This document shows positions 31,981 through 41,056 of a stretch of DNA of 64,000 nt, in pieces. The notes under the pieces were generated by a model. It saw nothing but the letters and a program-made list of their open reading frames with translations, was not told the DNA's origin and did not search any database. Source of the stretch: Halovenus halobia (GTDB lineage Archaea > Halobacteriota > Halobacteria > Halobacteriales > Haloarculaceae); assembly GCF_051414135.1 (NCBI RefSeq), contig NZ_JBLKOA010000006.1, forward strand, positions 124,001-188,000. Direction: 5' to 3'. The position numbers were made by a program, and so were the translations under genes. The first letter of the stretch is position 1, and every line of letters begins with the position of its first letter.

Positions 31981-33161
31981 CCACGGAGCGCTTCGACCGG
32001 GCGTTCGCCTGCTGCTTTCCACGCTGGATAGGCACCGCTGATGAGCGCAACGACGATTCCGAAGACGAATCCGCCGACGAGGAACCCGCCGTTGCGTGAG
32101 ACGAGCACCACGTCGAGTCCAACTGGCGTGACTGCCCACAACAGCAGCGCCGCGAGTCCCGACAGCACTGCCCCAAGGAAGCCACCGATCGCGCCGAGCA
32201 GCATTGCCTCCGCAAGTAGCAGTCTGAGCACGCTCTCACGGTGGATGCCGACCGCTCGCATCAGTCCGATCTCACCACGTCGCTCGGCGGTAGACATGAG
32301 CATCAGGTTGAAGATACTCACGCCGGCGACAATCAGCGACACGCTCCCGAGTGCGATGAGAAACCGGTTCAGCAGTGTGAAGAACTCAGAAATCGTCGCC
32401 AGTAACTCTGAGAGCTCGAAGATGTCGACTCGCTCGGTCCGAACGTTGATCTGGGAGTCGATTTCTGCGGCGACGGTTCTGGCGTCGTCTGGCGAGTCGG
32501 CAACGACGACCGCTTGGTCGTAGCCGCCGGTAAACTCTCGCTCTGCGAGGACAATAGCGTTGTTTGCCTGAATCGGCGTGATGTCCTCGCTCGAAGCGAG
32601 CAACCCCACGATTCGGTACTGCTCGCCCTCGACATCCACAGTGGAACCGACCTGCAGGTCCAGCGAGTTCGCGACGCTCGTTCCTACGTAGGCACCACCT
32701 CGATGGCGGGCCGGCAGCGACTCACCTTCCCCTGTGAACAGCGCCGCCGGATTGTCGATTCCATAAATCTGTGCAGGAGCGCGCTCCCCGCCGGCAGTGA
32801 CGAGGCTGTTCTCGATGTAGACGGGCACCGCTGTCCCGCGACCGACCGCGGCCCGTTCGACAGTTTGGATCTGCCGCGGCGTCAGCGCGTCAGTCCCCGT
32901 CTCGGCGGAGGGTGAGACGATTACCTGATTCCCGATACCGCCGAGTTCCTGACTCGCCGAGAGCTGGAGAACGGTCCCGAACACGCCCAGCACGACGATG
33001 ACGAACACGCCGATAGCGATGCCCAGCGCAGCGAGAATCGAACGCAGCCGGTTGCGCCGGAGGTTGCGCCAGGCCAGCGCCAGCGCGGGAAACTTCCAGA
33101 GCCCGCCGGACATCGCCGACTGCTCGGTGGCAGCCGGCTCTGGGTCAGGTGGCGAAGCCAT
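31977..33161 (-). CDS. ABC transporter permease, MacB/FtsX type
   Basis: A 394-residue permease. One membrane helix lies near residues 45-70 (ILAALGIAIGVFVIVVLGVF), then a large extracellular MacB-PCD domain (about 75-265), then three helices at the C-terminus. The C-terminal FtsX motif RRGEIGLMRAVGIHRESVL is clear. Such permeases do not pump substrate through the membrane in the classic way but move extracellular material mechanically or export lipoproteins or peptides. It overlaps the ATPase gene by 17 nt and is the last gene of a three-gene operon. Confidence 0.9.
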   Translation of the reverse strand: MASPPDPEPAATEQSAMSGGLWKFPALALAWRNLRRNRLRSILAALGIAIGVFVIVVLGVFGTVLQLSASQELGGIGNQVIVSPSAETGTDALTPRQIQTVERAAVGRGTAVPVYIENSLVTAGGERAPAQIYGIDNPAALFTGEGESLPARHRGGAYVGTSVANSLDLQVGSTVDVEGEQYRIVGLLASSEDITPIQANNAIVLAEREFTGGYDQAVVVADSPDDARTVAAEIDSQINVRTERVDIFELSELLATISEFFTLLNRFLIALGSVSLIVAGVSIFNLMLMSTAERRGEIGLMRAVGIHRESVLRLLLAEAMLLGAIGGFLGAVLSGLAALLLWAVTPVGLDVVLVSRNGGFLVGGFVFGIVVALISGAYPAWKAAGERPVEALRG

Positions 33162-33846
33162 CGTCACCCTCCCCGAGGCGGCCGTCGACCAGCCTGACCG
33201 TCCGGTCGGCGTACTCGGTCACGAGTTCGTCGTGGGTCACGGCAACCACCGCGACGCCGCGCTCACAGATGCGCCTGACCTCCTCCAGAATTTTGACGCC
33301 TGTGTCACGGTCGAGGTTGCCTGTCGGTTCGTCAGCCAGCAGAACCTCGGGCTGGTTGATGAGCGCGCGAGCAATCGCGACGCGTTGTTTCTGGCCGCCG
33401 GAGAGCTGGTCTGGGGTGTGGTCGAGTCGGTCACCGAGTCCGACCCGGCCGAGCAGGTCGACCGCGCGGTCGGCGTACCGACCGCTCGTGAACGCTGTCG
33501 GCAGTGTCACGTTCTCGACGGCGGTCAACGTCGGCAGGAGATGAAAGTCCTGGAAAACGAAGCCGATGGATTCCCGGCGAGCGTCGGTCAACTCCGACTC
33601 TGAGAGGTCGGTTACGTCGCGGTCACCCAGCCGGACGACGCCCTCTGTCGGCGCGTCGAGTAACCCGAGCAGATTCAACATCGTGGACTTGCCGCTGCCA
33701 CTCGGGCCGACGATAGCGAGGAACTCTCCGCCGTAGATGGGCAGGTCGACGTCAGCCAGCGCCGTTACTGTCTCTGCGCCGACGTAGCGCTTGGTGACTG
33801 ATTCCAGCGTCAGCGCCGGGTCGGCGGCTCGCTGCGTCTCGCTCAT
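33145..33846 (-). CDS. ABC transporter ATP-binding protein, MacB/LolD type
   Basis: A 233-residue nucleotide-binding subunit. The Walker A is GPSGSGKST (47-55), the signature is LSGGQKQR, the Walker B is VLLADEPTGNLD and the H-loop is VTHD. The DEPTGNLD form and the neighbouring FtsX-type permease place it in the MacB/LolD group. It overlaps the upstream surface-protein gene by 4 nt (ATGA) and the permease gene by 17 nt, so all three are translationally coupled. Confidence 0.93.
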   Translation of the reverse strand: MSETQRAADPALTLESVTKRYVGAETVTALADVDLPIYGGEFLAIVGPSGSGKSTMLNLLGLLDAPTEGVVRLGDRDVTDLSESELTDARRESIGFVFQDFHLLPTLTAVENVTLPTAFTSGRYADRAVDLLGRVGLGDRLDHTPDQLSGGQKQRVAIARALINQPEVLLADEPTGNLDRDTGVKILEEVRRICERGVAVVAVTHDELVTEYADRTVRLVDGRLGEGDDGFAT

Positions 33847-35690
33847 GGTCTCCGGACAAAGAGGACAATCACACTCAACAGGAGCAGCAACATCCCGACG
33901 ACTCCGGCGACGAGTACCGGCGAGGGGGTGTTGTCTACCTCCGGTTTAACCGGGTCCTCCAGCGGAAGGGTGAGCTGTTCGGTTCGCCTGTCACCGTCGA
34001 CGAAGTAGGTCACCTGCAGTGGAATCTCCGTCGCGTTTTCGGTTACTTCGGCGGTCAACTCGAAAGGAGCGAAGGCGTTTTCGTCAACCTCGCCGACGAA
34101 GAAATCCCGGTTCGGATACACTGGGCTGACCTCCTCACTTCCGGCCACCGCGACGACGACGCCCGAGACTGGGCTGGCGCCGGGGTTGCCGATGTCGCCG
34201 GTAATTTCGACCTCCTGGCCGCTGGTTTCGAGGTCGACGCCGGTGACGCTGACCGCGCCACGACTCCCGGCTGGGTCGAAGGTAGCTGTCGCAGATGACC
34301 GGTTCGCTCCTGCGTTGTAGAACGTCTCGAAGACGACCTCACTGGGCGGCGTCCGGGCGAGTGAGACGGTTACGGATTCCTCCTCTCCGGGCGCGAGTAC
34401 GTCGGTCACTGGGCGTGGTCCCAGCGAGCGGTTACCGGCCCGCGGGTCGAGCACGACGTTGCTGACCGGTGCGTTGCCGAGGTTGCTGACGACGACGCTG
34501 ACCGCTCCTCGCTGGTCACTCTCCTCTTGTTGGCCGCTGTTGGCGTTGAGGATGCCATCGACGCCGACACCGAGGTTCTGGGTTTGCTGATTCTGGTCGG
34601 CGCGCTGTGTCTCGACGCGCACAGAGACATCCGTCTCAAGTGGTGAGACTGAGAGCACCGTCGAGCGCTGTGTAGTTGCCGCCGTGCCCGCTGCTGTTGT
34701 ATACGAGACGTTCGTCCGGAGCAACGCCTCGCCAGCGACATCTGGGCGAATCGTGAACGTAATGTCGGACTGTGCGCCTGCGGCCAGCGTCGGCACCACC
34801 CGGCGGTTGATAACGGTCTCAGCACCGTCGACACTGACTGTCGTGACGATATTCCTGAGTGTGCTCTGTGTCGGGTTCGAGACGGTCATCGAGATGGTCG
34901 AAGCCGTCTCCTGAATGGCAGACCGGTTGTTGATTTCGAGCGCTGGCGCACCGGCCTCGACGACAATCTGTACCGGTCGCGTCACGGTGACGGGTTCGTC
35001 GTTGGCGTTCGTGCCAGTCAGTCTGGCCGTGAGTTGTTTCTCTCCCGGGCGCGCGAACGTCGTCGTCAGCGGGACGGTAATCGACTCACCGGCCGATACC
35101 GACCCGACGCCGCCCGTGCTCATGAGCGTCTGGTTGCCGTCGAGCAGTTCGACCGTATCCACTGCAAGCGGCTGCGTGCTCCCCGCAGAGTTCCCAACAG
35201 TAATTGGGACGGTCACCGGCGCTCCGGCGGTCGGAGTTGCGGGCTGGACGTTCACGTCATCGACAGTCAACCGAACTGCTGGAACTGCCGAGACGACGAT
35301 GGTCTCCTCGCGGGTGACGCTGACTTCTTCGCCAGCGTCGTCGGTCCCGGTGAACCTGAACGTCACCGTGTATGTCCCGGGTTCGTCGAATGTCGTGGTG
35401 AAGGGAACACCCAACGAATCGCCGGGCGAAAGGGTCCCGAGATTACGCTTCGTGTCGATTTCCTCGCCGTCGACCGTTGCGGTGACCGTCGTTATTTCGA
35501 CGGGTTCGTCACTGCCGACAGAACTTGCGACTGTGGGCGTAATGGTTACCGGTTCCCCGACCGCCGGTTGCGCGGGTGCGGTGGTCACGCCGGAGACGGT
35601 CAACTGGGCGTTGGGAACCGCCCCGCCGGGTGCGGCGAGCCCGGCAACGACGACAACTGCAGCAACAGCGGCGAGCGCGCGCCAATCCAT
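33843..35690 (-). CDS. secreted multi-domain surface protein with C-terminal membrane anchor
   Basis: A 615-residue protein with a Sec-type signal (residues 3-24, ALAAVAAVVVVAGLAAPGGA). Several beta-sandwich repeats of CARDB/S-layer-like type follow, starting near residues 28, 140, 245 and 380. A single C-terminal membrane helix (590-611) ends in RRP. It is Thr/Ser/Val-rich, as expected for an exposed protein. It is the first gene of the operon with the MacB-like ABC genes, so it probably acts as the extracellular partner or adaptor of that transporter (inference). Which ligand it handles is unknown. Confidence 0.82.
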   Translation of the reverse strand: MDWRALAAVAAVVVVAGLAAPGGAVPNAQLTVSGVTTAPAQPAVGEPVTITPTVASSVGSDEPVEITTVTATVDGEEIDTKRNLGTLSPGDSLGVPFTTTFDEPGTYTVTFRFTGTDDAGEEVSVTREETIVVSAVPAVRLTVDDVNVQPATPTAGAPVTVPITVGNSAGSTQPLAVDTVELLDGNQTLMSTGGVGSVSAGESITVPLTTTFARPGEKQLTARLTGTNANDEPVTVTRPVQIVVEAGAPALEINNRSAIQETASTISMTVSNPTQSTLRNIVTTVSVDGAETVINRRVVPTLAAGAQSDITFTIRPDVAGEALLRTNVSYTTAAGTAATTQRSTVLSVSPLETDVSVRVETQRADQNQQTQNLGVGVDGILNANSGQQEESDQRGAVSVVVSNLGNAPVSNVVLDPRAGNRSLGPRPVTDVLAPGEEESVTVSLARTPPSEVVFETFYNAGANRSSATATFDPAGSRGAVSVTGVDLETSGQEVEITGDIGNPGASPVSGVVVAVAGSEEVSPVYPNRDFFVGEVDENAFAPFELTAEVTENATEIPLQVTYFVDGDRRTEQLTLPLEDPVKPEVDNTPSPVLVAGVVGMLLLLLSVIVLFVRRP

Positions 35691-35727
35691 ACCAAATAGA
35701 GGGGTTGGTAACCGTTAGGTGTGACGG

Positions 35728-36591
35728 TTACTCCAGAAACGCGGGCAGTTCCGTCACCGAATCAAGTACCGCCGCCGCTCCCGCACGCTCGAATTTTGTG
35801 CGCCCCGTTTCGCCGCTCAACCCGCCGGTCAGGACACCAATCCCGTGATACGTTCGGTCGTCGGCCGCTTCGGCGTTGACCGCAGTTCGCACATCGTCTA
35901 GCGTGTCGCCGACGAAGACAGTCGACTCCACGCCGAACTCTTCGGCGAGGCCAATCAGCGCTGTCGGGTCTGGTTTGCCTTCGTCCCAGTCGTCCATCGT
36001 GATAATTCGTTCCTCGGGCAAGTCCAGTCCGACTCGCTCCAGCGCAATCTTGGCCTCTGGGGCTGGTCTCCCAGTTAGCACACCGACCTCGAAACGGTCG
36101 GTTAGCGCCGAGATCGTGGCCGGGTCGACAAGCAGTGGCTCGTCGTGAATGTAGTCCTCTGTCTCGTCGGTCGGTTCTTTGCCCTCGATGTCGCGGTAGA
36201 GTTCCGCCCCGAGATACAGCTGTTGGAACACCTCGCGGTGGCGGTCGGTGTCCCAGTTCGCGAGCACGAGTTCCCGAGCAGCGGGGGTGAGCGACTCTCC
36301 GACGGCCGCCGTTGCCGCCGGGATGCCGCCGCCAGTGCCCGCGATGGTGTCGATATACTCGTCCATCGTCAGGTCTGCACCCTCTCGGTCTGCAAGCACG
36401 AACAACGCAATTGCGTCGGTCAGTTCCCAGTCGTTGTTGAAGCCACCAGCGTCTTTGAATCGCTGGATGGTCTCACGGTCGATATCCGCGTCGTACAGTG
36501 TGTCAATTGTCTCGATGATCGCGCGCCGATAGGAGTTCTCGACATCGACGAGCACACCGTCGATATCCAGAACGACTGCCCCGACGTTCAT
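35728..36591 (-). CDS. HAD-superfamily phosphatase (TIGR01548-like)
   Basis: A 287-residue HAD hydrolase. Motif I is LDIDGVLVD with nucleophile D9 and acid/base D11. The cap domain (residues 20-165) is helical. Motif II is VLTGRP, motif III includes KPDP, and motif IV is VGDTLDD. The layout matches the TIGR01548 HAD group seen in archaea and cyanobacteria. The substrate is unknown. The ATG at 36591 is chosen because the upstream 77 codons overlap the UPF0146 gene region and look unlike protein. Confidence 0.85.
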   Translation of the reverse strand: MNVGAVVLDIDGVLVDVENSYRRAIIETIDTLYDADIDRETIQRFKDAGGFNNDWELTDAIALFVLADREGADLTMDEYIDTIAGTGGGIPAATAAVGESLTPAARELVLANWDTDRHREVFQQLYLGAELYRDIEGKEPTDETEDYIHDEPLLVDPATISALTDRFEVGVLTGRPAPEAKIALERVGLDLPEERIITMDDWDEGKPDPTALIGLAEEFGVESTVFVGDTLDDVRTAVNAEAADDRTYHGIGVLTGGLSGETGRTKFERAGAAAVLDSVTELPAFLE

Positions 36592-36640
36592 TACCAATCC
36601 TGATGAGTTCCTGGTTGAAGGGGATTGCGGGACGGGATAG

Positions 36641-37051
36641 TCACTCGCGGCCGGCCCCCTGTATCGACTGGACGACGAACAGCGTCTCCCCGGACACCGT
36701 CTCTCGTCGGACTTCGACAAGCGGCGGGTCCCCGCCGAGCGTGGTGAACAGACACTCGGCTCCGACGGCGTGGGCCAGCTGTGCCATCGGCCTGTGCAGT
36801 TCTGGCGGGAGATTCTGGGCAAATACCGCCTCGGCTCCGTTGTAGAGTGAGCGTTCGGGGTCCGTCACGTCGTCGCGGTAAAAATCGACGCCAGGGGGTG
36901 TGTCGCGGTCGACAATATCGGTCGCGGTGACAGTCACGCCGCGAGCCGCGAGTTCGCCAGCGACTGCCGGGCGACGGCCAATCCCAATCTCGACAATACG
37001 GTCGTACTGGTCGAGCCGGTCTGCGAGCGCTTCGACCGTTGCTGGTCGCAC
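36641..37051 (-). CDS. UPF0146-family protein
   Basis: A 136-residue protein with the UPF0146 pattern: RIVEIGIGRRPAVAGELAAR, VTATDIVDRDTPPGVDFYRD and YNGAEAVFAQNLPPELHRPM. The fold resembles a trimmed Rossmann methyltransferase, with the GIGRR turn in place of a SAM loop, but activity is unknown. I choose the GTG at 37051 (RPATVEALADR follows). The longer reading from 37093 adds WPPPNKNP-like codons in the shared promoter region with amzA. It is divergent from amzA. Confidence 0.75.
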   Translation of the reverse strand: MRPATVEALADRLDQYDRIVEIGIGRRPAVAGELAARGVTVTATDIVDRDTPPGVDFYRDDVTDPERSLYNGAEAVFAQNLPPELHRPMAQLAHAVGAECLFTTLGGDPPLVEVRRETVSGETLFVVQSIQGAGRE

Positions 37052-37087
37052 TGGATTTTTATTGGGGGGTGGCCAATATATAGGTAC

Positions 37088-37609
37088 ATGCACGTCGACA
37101 TCGTGCCGGTCGGCGACGTCGATGCAGTCGTCAAACGTCAGGCCTCAACGGGATTGCGGTCTGTCTACGACTGTGATGTTACCGTTCACGACGCCGAACC
37201 GGTACCAGCGGGAGCATACGACTCCTCCCGAGAACAGTATCGCGCCGAGGAGTTCATCGATCTGGCAAAACGGACCGGCAGCGGCGAGAAAAACATCGCC
37301 ATCACGCCGAAAGACCTCTTCTATCACCGCCGCAACTACGTCTTCGGACTTGCCTATCTGGGGGGCAGCGGCAGCGTCATCTCGACGTACAGACTCCGAA
37401 CATCGTCCGATGGGGGGTTCTCGAACCGGTCAGCCAACGATATCTTCGCAGACCGCGTCCGCAAAGAGGTCGTCCACGAAATTGGTCACACACTCGGACT
37501 GGAGCACTGTGACAACAAGCGCTGTGTGATGAACTTCTCGCCGACGGTCCGTGAAGTCGACGTCAAAGAAGAGACGCTCTGTGGGTCCTGCCAGCGAAGC
37601 ACACTCTGA
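37088..37609 (+). CDS. amzA: archaemetzincin family zinc metalloprotease
   Basis: A 173-residue archaemetzincin. The catalytic motif HEIGHTLGLEHC has ligands H130, H134 and H140 with general base E131. A structural zinc site is formed by C141, C146, C165 and C168 (CDNKRC and CGSC). The met-turn is CVMNFS. It begins MHVDIVPVG, the typical start. A TATA-like ATATATAGG lies only 8-14 nt before the ATG, so the transcript may begin at or just inside the gene, or a different box is used. Physiological substrates are unknown for the family. Confidence 0.93.
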   Translation: MHVDIVPVGDVDAVVKRQASTGLRSVYDCDVTVHDAEPVPAGAYDSSREQYRAEEFIDLAKRTGSGEKNIAITPKDLFYHRRNYVFGLAYLGGSGSVISTYRLRTSSDGGFSNRSANDIFADRVRKEVVHEIGHTLGLEHCDNKRCVMNFSPTVREVDVKEETLCGSCQRSTL

Positions 37610-37743
37610 ACGCAGCCTCTCTCTCACCAACCGAATCAGTCCGTGGACTTCCTCGTTCTGACAATACTGACGATATCGCACTTCTTGTGTGTTATTACCA
37701 TACAAACCTAATCTGGTAGGTATACATACGAGACAGATACACC

Positions 37744-37758
37744 ATACCAGTTTGGTAT
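37744..37758. promoter_or_regulatory. 15-bp perfect inverted repeat upstream of the small acidic gene
   Basis: ATACCA and TGGTAT flank GTT, 38 nt before the ATG at 37797. A related AATCTGGTAGG lies 30 nt upstream. The stretch 37610-37796 is AT-rich with no other gene visible. A regulator-binding site is likely. Confidence 0.45.
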
Positions 37759-37796
37759 AATCTCTTTAGTAGTTCGTGTTATAGATATAGACGCTC

Positions 37797-38018
37797 ATGA
37801 GCAAATCACAATCCAACGCCGAACGCACCGAAGAACTGAGCGACATTTTCGTCTCCGTCACCGGTGACGAGGAAGTGACCGAAGAGCAGGAAGACGACAC
37901 GATGGACCGCGAACTGCCCGGCGAGAGTCGGATCGACGAAGCCGTCCGTGACGGTCTCACTGACGCCATCGAGGGTGCCGAAGCCGACGCAGGCGACCCC
38001 GGCGATACCTCTGGTTAA
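37797..38018 (+). CDS. small acidic protein
   Basis: A 73-residue very acidic protein. The stretch TEELSDIFVSVTGDEEVTEE resembles the N-terminus of haloarchaeal proteins annotated as conditioned-medium-induced protein 4, but I am not certain of that assignment. No domain, zinc site or membrane segment is seen; the C-terminus is Gly/Asp-rich and probably disordered. It has its own upstream region with a perfect inverted repeat. Expression may be strongly regulated (inference). Confidence 0.6.
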   Translation: MSKSQSNAERTEELSDIFVSVTGDEEVTEEQEDDTMDRELPGESRIDEAVRDGLTDAIEGAEADAGDPGDTSG

Positions 38019-38102
38019 CGCATGACGGGTCACTGACCGCCCTCCACGACATCGCCCGTCAGACTGATTCGCCGCCCTCTCTGACGGCGTCCGGGACATT
38101 TG

Positions 38103-38123
38103 CGCCGCCGGTTTTTCGGCGGC
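38103..38123 (+). terminator. putative hairpin terminator
   Basis: GCCGCC and GGCGGC flank a T-rich loop (GGTTTTTC) about 85 nt after the small acidic gene. The rest of 38019-38226 is GC-rich and lacks a credible gene. Confidence 0.35.
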
Positions 38124-38226
38124 CACGCGCTTCGCTCCGTAGCGGCCGCTATCTGCCCCGAGCGGCGCTGTCTTGTAAATCAACGGTCAGCTAGATTCAA
38201 GTATTGGGTGTGTGTCACAAATAAGC

Positions 38227-40203
38227 ATGGATTGGCTTCAGGCAGAACGAGAGTACGACAACGATGTGCTTGGCGAGACAACCATCCCCCGGATGTTCTT
38301 CGACGCCGCCGAGCGCTACGCCGACATCGACTGCCAACTGTACAAGGGTGGGGTCTACGACCGCTCGCTCGTCGCCGGGGATATCGTGGGGGCTGCTCCG
38401 CCGGGCGAGTACGCGGCGCTGCCGTATCCAGACGTTGCCGAGATTGTCCGCCACCTCGCTGGTGGGTTTCGGTCTCTCGGTGTCGACCCGGGGGACCGAG
38501 TCGGTATCTACGCCGACACCCGCATGGAATGGGCTCAGGCCGACCTTGGCCTGCTCACCACCGGTGCAGTCGTCACAACTGTCTATACTGAATCCTCGCC
38601 CAAGCAGGCCAAGTATCTGCTGACTGACCCCGGAGCGACCGGAGTCGTCGTCGAGAACGAAGCCCTGCTCTCGACGCTGGCTGAGGTCGAAGGCGAGACT
38701 GACGTGGAGTTTGTCGTGTTGATCGACGAGCCAACTCAGGACTGGGACCTCGACGCTGACCTGTACACACTGGCAGATGTCTACGACGCCGGCACAGAGT
38801 ACGACGACGACGACACTGTCGACGGCTGGATCGACGACCAGGACTGGACCGACCTCGCCAGTCTGGTCTACACCTCCGGAACGACCGGCGACCCCAAAGG
38901 TGTCAAACTCACGCACAAAAACTGGCGGAGTTGTCTGAATCAGGTCCACCGCCGGATCGGCCCCCGGCCCGACAAACCCGCCGATATGCCACAACTCGAA
39001 CCCGGCAAGCGCTCGATCGCCTTCCTCCCGCTGGCACACGCCTTCGAGCGCTCGAATCACTTCCAGAACTTCGCGTCGGGAGTAACTCTGGGCTACGCCG
39101 AGAGCACGGACACCATCGGCGACGATATCGAGCTTCTCGAGCCGGAGTTTGCCGCTGCGGTCCCTCGTGTTTACGAACGCATCTACAACGGCATCCGCGA
39201 GCAGGCAAGCGAATCGACCGTCAAAAAGCGCATCTTCGAGTGGGGGGTGTCGGCGGCACAGGAGTACGACCGCGCTGACAGCCCCACGCTCGTCCAGAAG
39301 GGGAAACTCGCTGTCGCCGACCGACTGGTCTTCTCGTCCGTCCGAGACGCGCTCGGCGGTAACATCGAGATGTTCATCTCCGGCGGTGGCTCGCTTTCAG
39401 AGGACCTCGCTCGCCTCTACCGCGCCATGGGAATCACGATTATCGAGGGCTACGGGCTGACCGAGACTGCGCCGGGCGTCTCGTTCAACCCACCGGAAGA
39501 CATCCGTGTCGGCACGATGGGCACGCCGCTCTGTGAGGTCGACATCAAGATTGACTCGGCGGCTGTCGACGAACGCACTCGTGAGGACAACCCCGGCGAA
39601 GTCGGCGAACTGCTGGTCAGCGGACCGAATGTCTTCGACGGCTACTGGGAGAAACCCGACAAGACGGCGGAAGCGTTCGATGACGGCTGGTTCCGCACCG
39701 GCGACATCGTTGCCCGCGAAGACGAGAACTACCTCCGCTTTGTCGACCGACTCAAGAATCTGCTCGTGCTCGACACGGGCAAAAACGTCGCGCCCGAACC
39801 CATCGAAGACGAATTTGCCACCTCTGCCCGCGTCGACCAGATTGTCGTGGTTGGAGACAACGAGAAGTTCGTCGGCGCGCTGATCGTCCCGAACTTCGAG
39901 GAAATTCGCTCGTGGGCACTGGAGGAGGAGATTGACCTGCCGGAGGGCCACGCTGCCATCGTCGACGATGACCGCGCCCGGGAGTGGATTGCCGAAGAGG
40001 TTGGCCGGATTAACGACCGCCTCGGTGGCCACGAACAGATCAAGGAGTTCCGGCTTGTTGCCGAGGAGTGGACGCCCGACAACGACCTGCTCACGCCTTC
40101 GATGAAGAAGAAACGACGCAACATCTACGAGGCCTACGAGAGCGAACTCGAAGCAATCTACCGCGAGACCGAAGCACAGCCCGAACGGCTGACCGCTGAC
40201 TGA
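38227..40203 (+). CDS. long-chain acyl-CoA synthetase (AMP-forming)
   Basis: A 658-residue ligase of the ANL superfamily. The P-loop is YTSGTTGDPKGVKLTHKNW; the A5 region is IEGYGLTETAPGVS; the A7/A8 region is WFRTGDIV with FVDRLKNLLVLDTGKNV. It activates a fatty acid to acyl-AMP and then acyl-CoA. The A8 variant DRLKNLLVLDTGKNVAPEPI is typical of FadD15-like long-chain ligases. The ATG at 38227 (MDWLQAEREYDND) is chosen over the GTG at 38212. With the thiolase and CoA-transferase genes it supports fatty-acid metabolism in this region. Confidence 0.93.
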   Translation: MDWLQAEREYDNDVLGETTIPRMFFDAAERYADIDCQLYKGGVYDRSLVAGDIVGAAPPGEYAALPYPDVAEIVRHLAGGFRSLGVDPGDRVGIYADTRMEWAQADLGLLTTGAVVTTVYTESSPKQAKYLLTDPGATGVVVENEALLSTLAEVEGETDVEFVVLIDEPTQDWDLDADLYTLADVYDAGTEYDDDDTVDGWIDDQDWTDLASLVYTSGTTGDPKGVKLTHKNWRSCLNQVHRRIGPRPDKPADMPQLEPGKRSIAFLPLAHAFERSNHFQNFASGVTLGYAESTDTIGDDIELLEPEFAAAVPRVYERIYNGIREQASESTVKKRIFEWGVSAAQEYDRADSPTLVQKGKLAVADRLVFSSVRDALGGNIEMFISGGGSLSEDLARLYRAMGITIIEGYGLTETAPGVSFNPPEDIRVGTMGTPLCEVDIKIDSAAVDERTREDNPGEVGELLVSGPNVFDGYWEKPDKTAEAFDDGWFRTGDIVAREDENYLRFVDRLKNLLVLDTGKNVAPEPIEDEFATSARVDQIVVVGDNEKFVGALIVPNFEEIRSWALEEEIDLPEGHAAIVDDDRAREWIAEEVGRINDRLGGHEQIKEFRLVAEEWTPDNDLLTPSMKKKRRNIYEAYESELEAIYRETEAQPERLTAD

Positions 40204-40231
40204 GTGGGTCTGTTTGCCGTCGCTCCCGCTG

Positions 40232-40903
40232 TTAGTCGACCCAGGCGGTCACGTGTGGTGAACTTGCGATGAGTCCGTCGACGCCACGCCGCGTGAGTGC
40301 CCAGGCGCCGGGTCTCGAGTCGACGGTCCAGGCGTTGACCTCCAGACCAGCGTCGTGAGCGTCCCCGACGATGCCGGTAAGCAGACAGAGCCACGCATTC
40401 GGATGCACGAACGCACAGTCGAGATTCTTCGCCACCGCGAGACTGTCGGTTGGTGTCGCTCCGAGCACGTAGGCCAGTTCGACGTTCGCGTCCGCTTCGG
40501 GACTGACACCACGGAGTGCCTCGGGGTCGAACGACGAAACCACGACATCGTGCGGTATCGAACTGGCCACGTCGAGGGCCTGCTCGGTGATTTCGGGGTC
40601 TTTCAGTTCGAGATTGACGCCGACATCGGCGGGAATCGAGTCCAGCACAGTTTCGAGGGTCTGGATACCCTCGCCGTCGTGGGCGTCGAGCGCGGCGAGT
40701 TCCGACGCGGTCAACTCGTCTACCTCGTCTACACCGTCGATACCGATGTCCACGAGCGCGTTGTGTGCCACGACGAGTTCACCCGACGCACACCGGCGAA
40801 CGTCGACCTCGACCATATCGGAGTGTGGAATCGCTCCCCTGATTGCTGCGACAGAGTTTGCAGAGTATTGTTCGTCGAAGCCGCGATGGGCAACGAGTCG
40901 CAT
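40232..40903 (-). CDS. glycerophosphodiester phosphodiesterase
   Basis: A 223-residue TIM-barrel GDPD. Core motifs are AHRG (residues 5-8), VEVDVR with metal-binding E and D, and VVAHN with the second histidine. The common PENT sequence after HRG is replaced by SANS. It hydrolyses glycerophosphodiesters to glycerol-3-phosphate and an alcohol; in haloarchaea the natural substrate is uncertain because lipids are ether-linked. No signal peptide, so cytoplasmic. The repeat region 41057-41278 lies upstream. Confidence 0.87.
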   Translation of the reverse strand: MRLVAHRGFDEQYSANSVAAIRGAIPHSDMVEVDVRRCASGELVVAHNALVDIGIDGVDEVDELTASELAALDAHDGEGIQTLETVLDSIPADVGVNLELKDPEITEQALDVASSIPHDVVVSSFDPEALRGVSPEADANVELAYVLGATPTDSLAVAKNLDCAFVHPNAWLCLLTGIVGDAHDAGLEVNAWTVDSRPGAWALTRRGVDGLIASSPHVTAWVD

Positions 40904-41056
40904 TACCGTCCTATTCGTCTGTGTCTCTCAAGTGCATTCTGGTGATGTACCACCGAGGTCGTTGCGGGCCGATACGGTCCGGCGGTGGCGGATGTCCATT
41001 ACATACTCGCGTTCCCGAGGTCCAACTTCAGTTGTCTTTCCGATTTACGCCTCCCC

